The notes below the pieces were generated by a model. The model was not told where the DNA came from, ran no database searches, and was given only the letters and a program-made list of their open reading frames with translations. A stretch of 8,679 nucleotides of DNA from an uncultured Erysipelotrichaceae bacterium (lineage in GTDB: Bacteria > Bacillota_I > Bacilli_A > Erysipelotrichales > Coprobacillaceae), in NCBI GenBank assembly GCA_910588075.1, contig CAJUOS010000067.1:1-8679 (forward strand), given 5' to 3'. The position numbers were made by a program, and so were the translations under genes. The first letter of the stretch is position 1. Each line of letters opens with the position of its first letter. Shown here piece after piece: positions 6,477 through 8,679 of the stretch.

Positions 6477-7312
6477 AATATATTGTTCAAAAAGAAATGC
6501 CTTTGATTGATTTTTTATTACAAGAAACATCAAAGAAAAGAAATGATATAAAAAAATTATTAAAATATCAAAATGTATATGTTGATGGACATATTGAAAC
6601 ATATCATGCATATCATGTATTAAAAGGGCAGGTTGTAGAAATTCAAAATAAGAAAAGTAATATTGATTTAGATATTCTTTATGAAGATAAAGAATTTATT
6701 GTGATTAATAAACCATGTGGTTTATTAAGTGAAAAAACAAGAAATGAAGCTCAAAAAACAGCTTATCAAATAGTAAAAAACTATCTATCTAAAAAAAGAG
6801 AAGAGATATATCTTGTGCATAGATTGGATCAATATACTTCTGGAATATTAATGTTTGTAAAAACAAAAAAACTTTATGATTTAATGACACATAATTGGAA
6901 TCATTATGTGAAAGTTAGAGGATATATAGCAATTGTAGAAGGGAAAATGAAAAAGCCAAAAGGAACAATTGAAAATTATTTAGCAGAATCTAAGACACAA
7001 AATGTCTATATAACGAGTAAGGATAAAGGAAAAAAAGCAATTACACATTATAAGCAAATACGATCAAATCAAAAATATACAATGTTAGAAATTTATTTAG
7101 ATACTGGAAGAAAAAATCAAATAAGAGTTCATTTATCATCTTTACAACATCCTATTATTGGAGATAGTAAATATGGGGCAGTTACAAATCCTATTCATAG
7201 ATTAGGTTTACATGCTCATCAATTTATGTTTATTCATCCTCTTACTCATAAAGAAATGCGTTTCACTTCAAAAACACCAGATTCTTTTGATAAACTTTTC
7301 AAAAAGTATTGA
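6473..7312 (+). CDS. RluA-family RNA pseudouridine synthase
   Basis: This 279-residue enzyme converts specific uridines in rRNA or tRNA to pseudouridine. Residues 1-60 look like a short S4-type RNA-binding region (PLIDFLL, then KKLLKYQNVYVDG and LKGQVVEI). The catalytic domain follows with LYEDKEFIVINKPCGLLSE, the motif HRLDQYTSG with probable catalytic Asp119, KTKKLYDLM, and the late blocks GRKNQIRVHL, HPIIGDSKYG and RLGLHAHQFMFIHP. The GRKNQIRVHL block differs from the commoner GRTHQIRVHL at two positions. ATG at 6473 is chosen over a GTG at 6443 because AGGAG (6461-6465) lies 7 bases before it and the 10-residue extension is unlike the family. It overlaps the glycerate kinase stop (ATGA). 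The target uridine cannot be assigned from sequence. Its TGA stop lies in the -35 box of the infC promoter. Confidence 0.93.
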   Translation: MKYIVQKEMPLIDFLLQETSKKRNDIKKLLKYQNVYVDGHIETYHAYHVLKGQVVEIQNKKSNIDLDILYEDKEFIVINKPCGLLSEKTRNEAQKTAYQIVKNYLSKKREEIYLVHRLDQYTSGILMFVKTKKLYDLMTHNWNHYVKVRGYIAIVEGKMKKPKGTIENYLAESKTQNVYITSKDKGKKAITHYKQIRSNQKYTMLEIYLDTGRKNQIRVHLSSLQHPIIGDSKYGAVTNPIHRLGLHAHQFMFIHPLTHKEMRFTSKTPDSFDKLFKKY

Positions 7313-7337
7313 CAGATAGATAGAATTTCAGTATGAT
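7309..7337 (+). promoter_or_regulatory. Sigma-A promoter of the infC-rpmI-rplT operon
   Basis: Consensus TTGACA (7309-7314), an ideal 17-base spacer and TATGAT (7332-7337, 5 of 6) make this the best promoter in the window. Transcription should start near 7344, about 160 bases before infC, leaving a long structured leader. The -35 box contains the TGA stop of the RluA-family gene. Confidence 0.85.
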
Positions 7338-7343
7338 ATATCA

Positions 7344-7490
7344 GTAAATGAAAAGTAGTGGAAAGAAGAAGTGCCTACTTCTCGCCTGAACGAGTATATT
7401 GTTGGGCAAATGTCACTAAGATAAATTATCTTATTGTCAATATGTGGGTGCTTTATGTACTCACTTTTTATTTGTACTACAAAATTTATA
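7344..7490 (+). promoter_or_regulatory. Probable ribosomal protein L20 autoregulatory leader of infC-rpmI-rplT
   Basis: A long untranslated leader with several hairpins and an internal terminator precedes infC, as in Bacillus subtilis, where L20 binds the leader and promotes premature termination. Visible stems are AGAAGT/ACTTCT (7367-7372 with 7377-7382), CTCG/CGAG (7381-7384 with 7391-7394, competing with the first) and TAAGATA/TATCTTA (7417-7423 with 7427-7433). GCCTAC (7373-7378) can pair either with GTGGGT (7444-7449), the 5' arm of the terminator, or partly with the GGGC region at 7404-7407, so it is a plausible antiterminator strand. The leader identity is inferred from position and architecture; the pairing switch is a hypothesis. 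Confidence 0.7.
7444..7473 (+). terminator. Leader (attenuator) intrinsic terminator upstream of infC
   Basis: An 8-bp stem (7444-7451 with 7457-7464, including two G-U pairs) closes a 5-base loop and is followed by TTTTTATTT (7465-7473). It ends about 17 bases before the infC ribosome binding site and after the promoter, so it must act as a regulated attenuator rather than as the end of the previous gene. Confidence 0.75.
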
Positions 7491-7503
7491 GGAGGTGGCT
7501 ATT

Positions 7504-8034
7504 ATTAGCAAGTATAATAACCAATCAAATGATGACTTGGTGAATGAAAAAATTCGTTTTAAAGAAGTTTTGGTTATTGATCAAAACGGAGATCAATTAG
7601 GAGTGATGCCACGAAATGCAGCACTTAATACTGCATATAATGCAGATTTAGATTTAGTATGTGTAGCACCAAAGGCAAAGACACCTGTATGTCGTATAAT
7701 GAATTATGGGAAATATCGCTTTGAACAACAAAAGAAACTTAAAGAAATGAAGAAAAATTCTAAAGTTGTCTCTTTAAAGGAAACACAACTTTCTCCAACT
7801 ATTGATGTTCATGATAAAAATGTTAAATTAAAGAGAACATTGAAATGGTTAGATGCAGGAGATAAAGTAAAGATTGCTGTTCGTTTCAGAGGAAGACAAT
7901 TAGCTCATATTGATATTGGTCAAAAAATACTCGATGATTTCGTCGCTGAATGTGCTGATTATTGTGTGGTTGAAAAACCAGCAAAATTAGAAGGACGTAC
8001 ATTAACTGCTATATTAGCACCAAAGAAAAAATAA
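7504..8034 (+). CDS. infC: Translation initiation factor IF-3 (probable AUU start)
   Basis: IF-3 binds the 30S subunit, keeps it apart from 50S and checks start-codon and initiator tRNA pairing. The protein has 176 residues. The N-terminal domain carries LVNEKIRFKEVLVID, NGDQLGV, then PVCRIMNYGKYRFEQQKK and a Lys-rich linker. The C-terminal domain carries LKETQLSPTIDVHD, GDKVKIAVRFRGRQLAH and a closing LAPKKK. No ATG lies near the start. AUU at 7504 is chosen because AGGAGG (7490-7495) is 8 bases upstream and the sequence then reads AUU-AGC-AAG, (M)SK, like the B. subtilis protein. The adjacent AUU at 7501 is a second possibility, while a GTG at 7495 falls inside the ribosome binding site. 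AUU starts let IF-3 repress its own synthesis. It is first in the infC-rpmI-rplT operon. Confidence 0.96.
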   Translation: MSKYNNQSNDDLVNEKIRFKEVLVIDQNGDQLGVMPRNAALNTAYNADLDLVCVAPKAKTPVCRIMNYGKYRFEQQKKLKEMKKNSKVVSLKETQLSPTIDVHDKNVKLKRTLKWLDAGDKVKIAVRFRGRQLAHIDIGQKILDDFVAECADYCVVEKPAKLEGRTLTAILAPKKK

Positions 8035-8049
8035 CAGGAGGATTCAATT

Positions 8050-8244
8050 ATGCCAAAAATGAAATCACATAGTGGTCTTAAAAAACGTTTAAAAAGAACA
8101 GGAACAGGTAAAATGAAACGTAGCCATGCTTATATTTCACATTTATCTCATAACAAAACACATAAACAAAAGAAACATTTAGCAAAAGCTACTTTAGTTC
8201 ATCCTTCAGATATGAAGAGAATTAAATCTAGATTACAAGGATAA
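8050..8244 (+). CDS. rpmI: 50S ribosomal protein L35
   Basis: This 64-residue basic protein has the standard L35 length and sequence. MPKMKSHSGLKKRLKRTGTGKMK is the conserved start, HLSHNKTHKQKKHLAKAT forms the middle, and HPSDMKRIKSRL closes the protein. It is a structural component of the 50S subunit. CAGGAGG (8035-8041) lies 8 bases before the ATG and 15 bases separate it from infC, so it is co-transcribed with infC and rplT. In related bacteria its synthesis is controlled by L20 through the shared leader. Confidence 0.98.
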   Translation: MPKMKSHSGLKKRLKRTGTGKMKRSHAYISHLSHNKTHKQKKHLAKATLVHPSDMKRIKSRLQG

Positions 8245-8263
8245 AATATAGGAGGAAATAGAA

Positions 8264-8623
8264 ATGGCAAGAGTTAAAGGTGGATATACAACAAGACGTA
8301 GAAGAAAAAAAGTCTTAAAATTAGCCAAAGGATATTTTGGTTCTAAGCATACATTATATAAAACAGCTCATGAACAAGTTATGAACTCTTTAGAGTATGC
8401 ATATAGAGATAGAAGAAATTTAAAACGTGAAATGAGAAAATTATGGATTGCTCGTATTAATGCTGCAGCAAGAATGAATGATATCTCATATTCAAAATTA
8501 ATGCATGGATTAAAATTAGCTAATGTAGAAATTAACAGAAAAATGTTATCTGAAATTGCTATTGCAGATCCTAAAGGATTTACAGCAATTGTTGATACAG
8601 CAAAAAAAGCTTTAGAAAAATAA
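8264..8623 (+). CDS. rplT: 50S ribosomal protein L20
   Basis: This 119-residue protein is full length for L20, which binds 23S rRNA early in 50S assembly and, in Bacillota, represses this operon by binding the leader. Conserved blocks are MARVKGG, the Arg/Lys-rich extended tail around RRRRKKVLKLAKGYFGSK, the helix YAYRDRRNLKREMRKLWIARINAA and the C-terminal segment HGLKLANVEINRKMLSEIA. GGAGG (8251-8255) lies 8 bases before the ATG and 19 bases separate it from rpmI. It is the last gene visible in the window. Confidence 0.98.
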   Translation: MARVKGGYTTRRRRKKVLKLAKGYFGSKHTLYKTAHEQVMNSLEYAYRDRRNLKREMRKLWIARINAAARMNDISYSKLMHGLKLANVEINRKMLSEIAIADPKGFTAIVDTAKKALEK

Positions 8624-8625
8624 AT

Positions 8626-8650
8626 GGTGCTCTAAATAATCGAGCGCTTT
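8626..8650 (+). terminator. Possible terminator after rplT
   Basis: A stem of about 7 bp (8626-8632 with 8642-8648, including two G-U pairs) with a 9-base loop follows the rplT stop. The T run after it is only about three bases, so it may be a weak terminator, an RNA-processing hairpin or chance. A competing small stem, AGCG/CGCT (8643-8646 with 8660-8663), is also possible. Confidence 0.35.
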
Positions 8651-8679
8651 AGAAAAAAACGCTATAAAATATTAAGGGG

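Noticed and set aside
7495..7497. GTG as the infC start codon
   Set aside because: It lies inside the AGGAGGTGG ribosome binding site, so it cannot be read from that site; AUU at 7504 fits the spacing and the family.
7358..7543. 61-codon ORF across the infC leader
   Set aside because: It overlaps the leader hairpins, attenuator and the start of infC. It has no proper ribosome binding site and does not resemble a leader peptide with regulatory codons.
1..8679. CRISPR array, tRNA, rRNA, complete insertion sequence or prophage genes
   Set aside because: No regularly spaced repeats, cloverleaf, rRNA-like segment, transposase or phage protein is visible on either strand.

Overview
The window looks like chromosomal DNA from a low-GC Bacillota bacterium. 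It is very AT-rich, has strong AGGAGG-type ribosome binding sites and short gaps between genes, and every gene lies on the + strand. TGA is used as a stop and tryptophan is encoded by TGG, so it does not use the Mycoplasma code. The protein style and the infC-rpmI-rplT leader fit an Erysipelotrichia-like gut Firmicute (Coprobacillus/Faecalibacillus type). That placement is inference, not something read directly.

Layout. (1) 48-959 is the C-terminal three quarters of an M29-family metallo-aminopeptidase. Its 5' part is missing, and bases 1-47 are unrelated stop-filled sequence. It is followed closely by a DUF3783 protein (978-1361). (2) prfC, encoding release factor 3 (1416-3005), has its own promoter and a weak terminator. 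(3) A small Cys-rich hypothetical protein (3075-3314) sits behind an extended -10 promoter. (4) 3386-5332 encodes an unusual membrane protein with the full fold of a heavy-metal P1B ATPase. The catalytic and metal motifs are gone and the nucleotide-binding domain is essentially deleted. A perfect GC-rich terminator overlaps its stop codon. (5) A glycerate kinase (5361-6476) overlaps an RluA-family pseudouridine synthase (6473-7312) by ATGA. (6) The translation operon infC-rpmI-rplT (7504-8623) is preceded by a near-consensus promoter and a roughly 160-nt leader with an intrinsic terminator, the arrangement of the L20 autoregulatory leader. infC very probably starts at AUU.

How the genes relate. 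prfC, the RluA-type enzyme and infC-rpmI-rplT all serve translation. The glycerate kinase feeds glycerate into lower glycolysis. The most unusual element is the P-type ATPase pseudoenzyme at 3386-5332, with two N-terminal HMA-like domains that lack CxxC. It lies next to a small CxCxC protein of unknown function. No CRISPR array, tRNA, rRNA or complete mobile element is visible. No gene-free stretch exceeds 300 bases; the longest is the infC leader.
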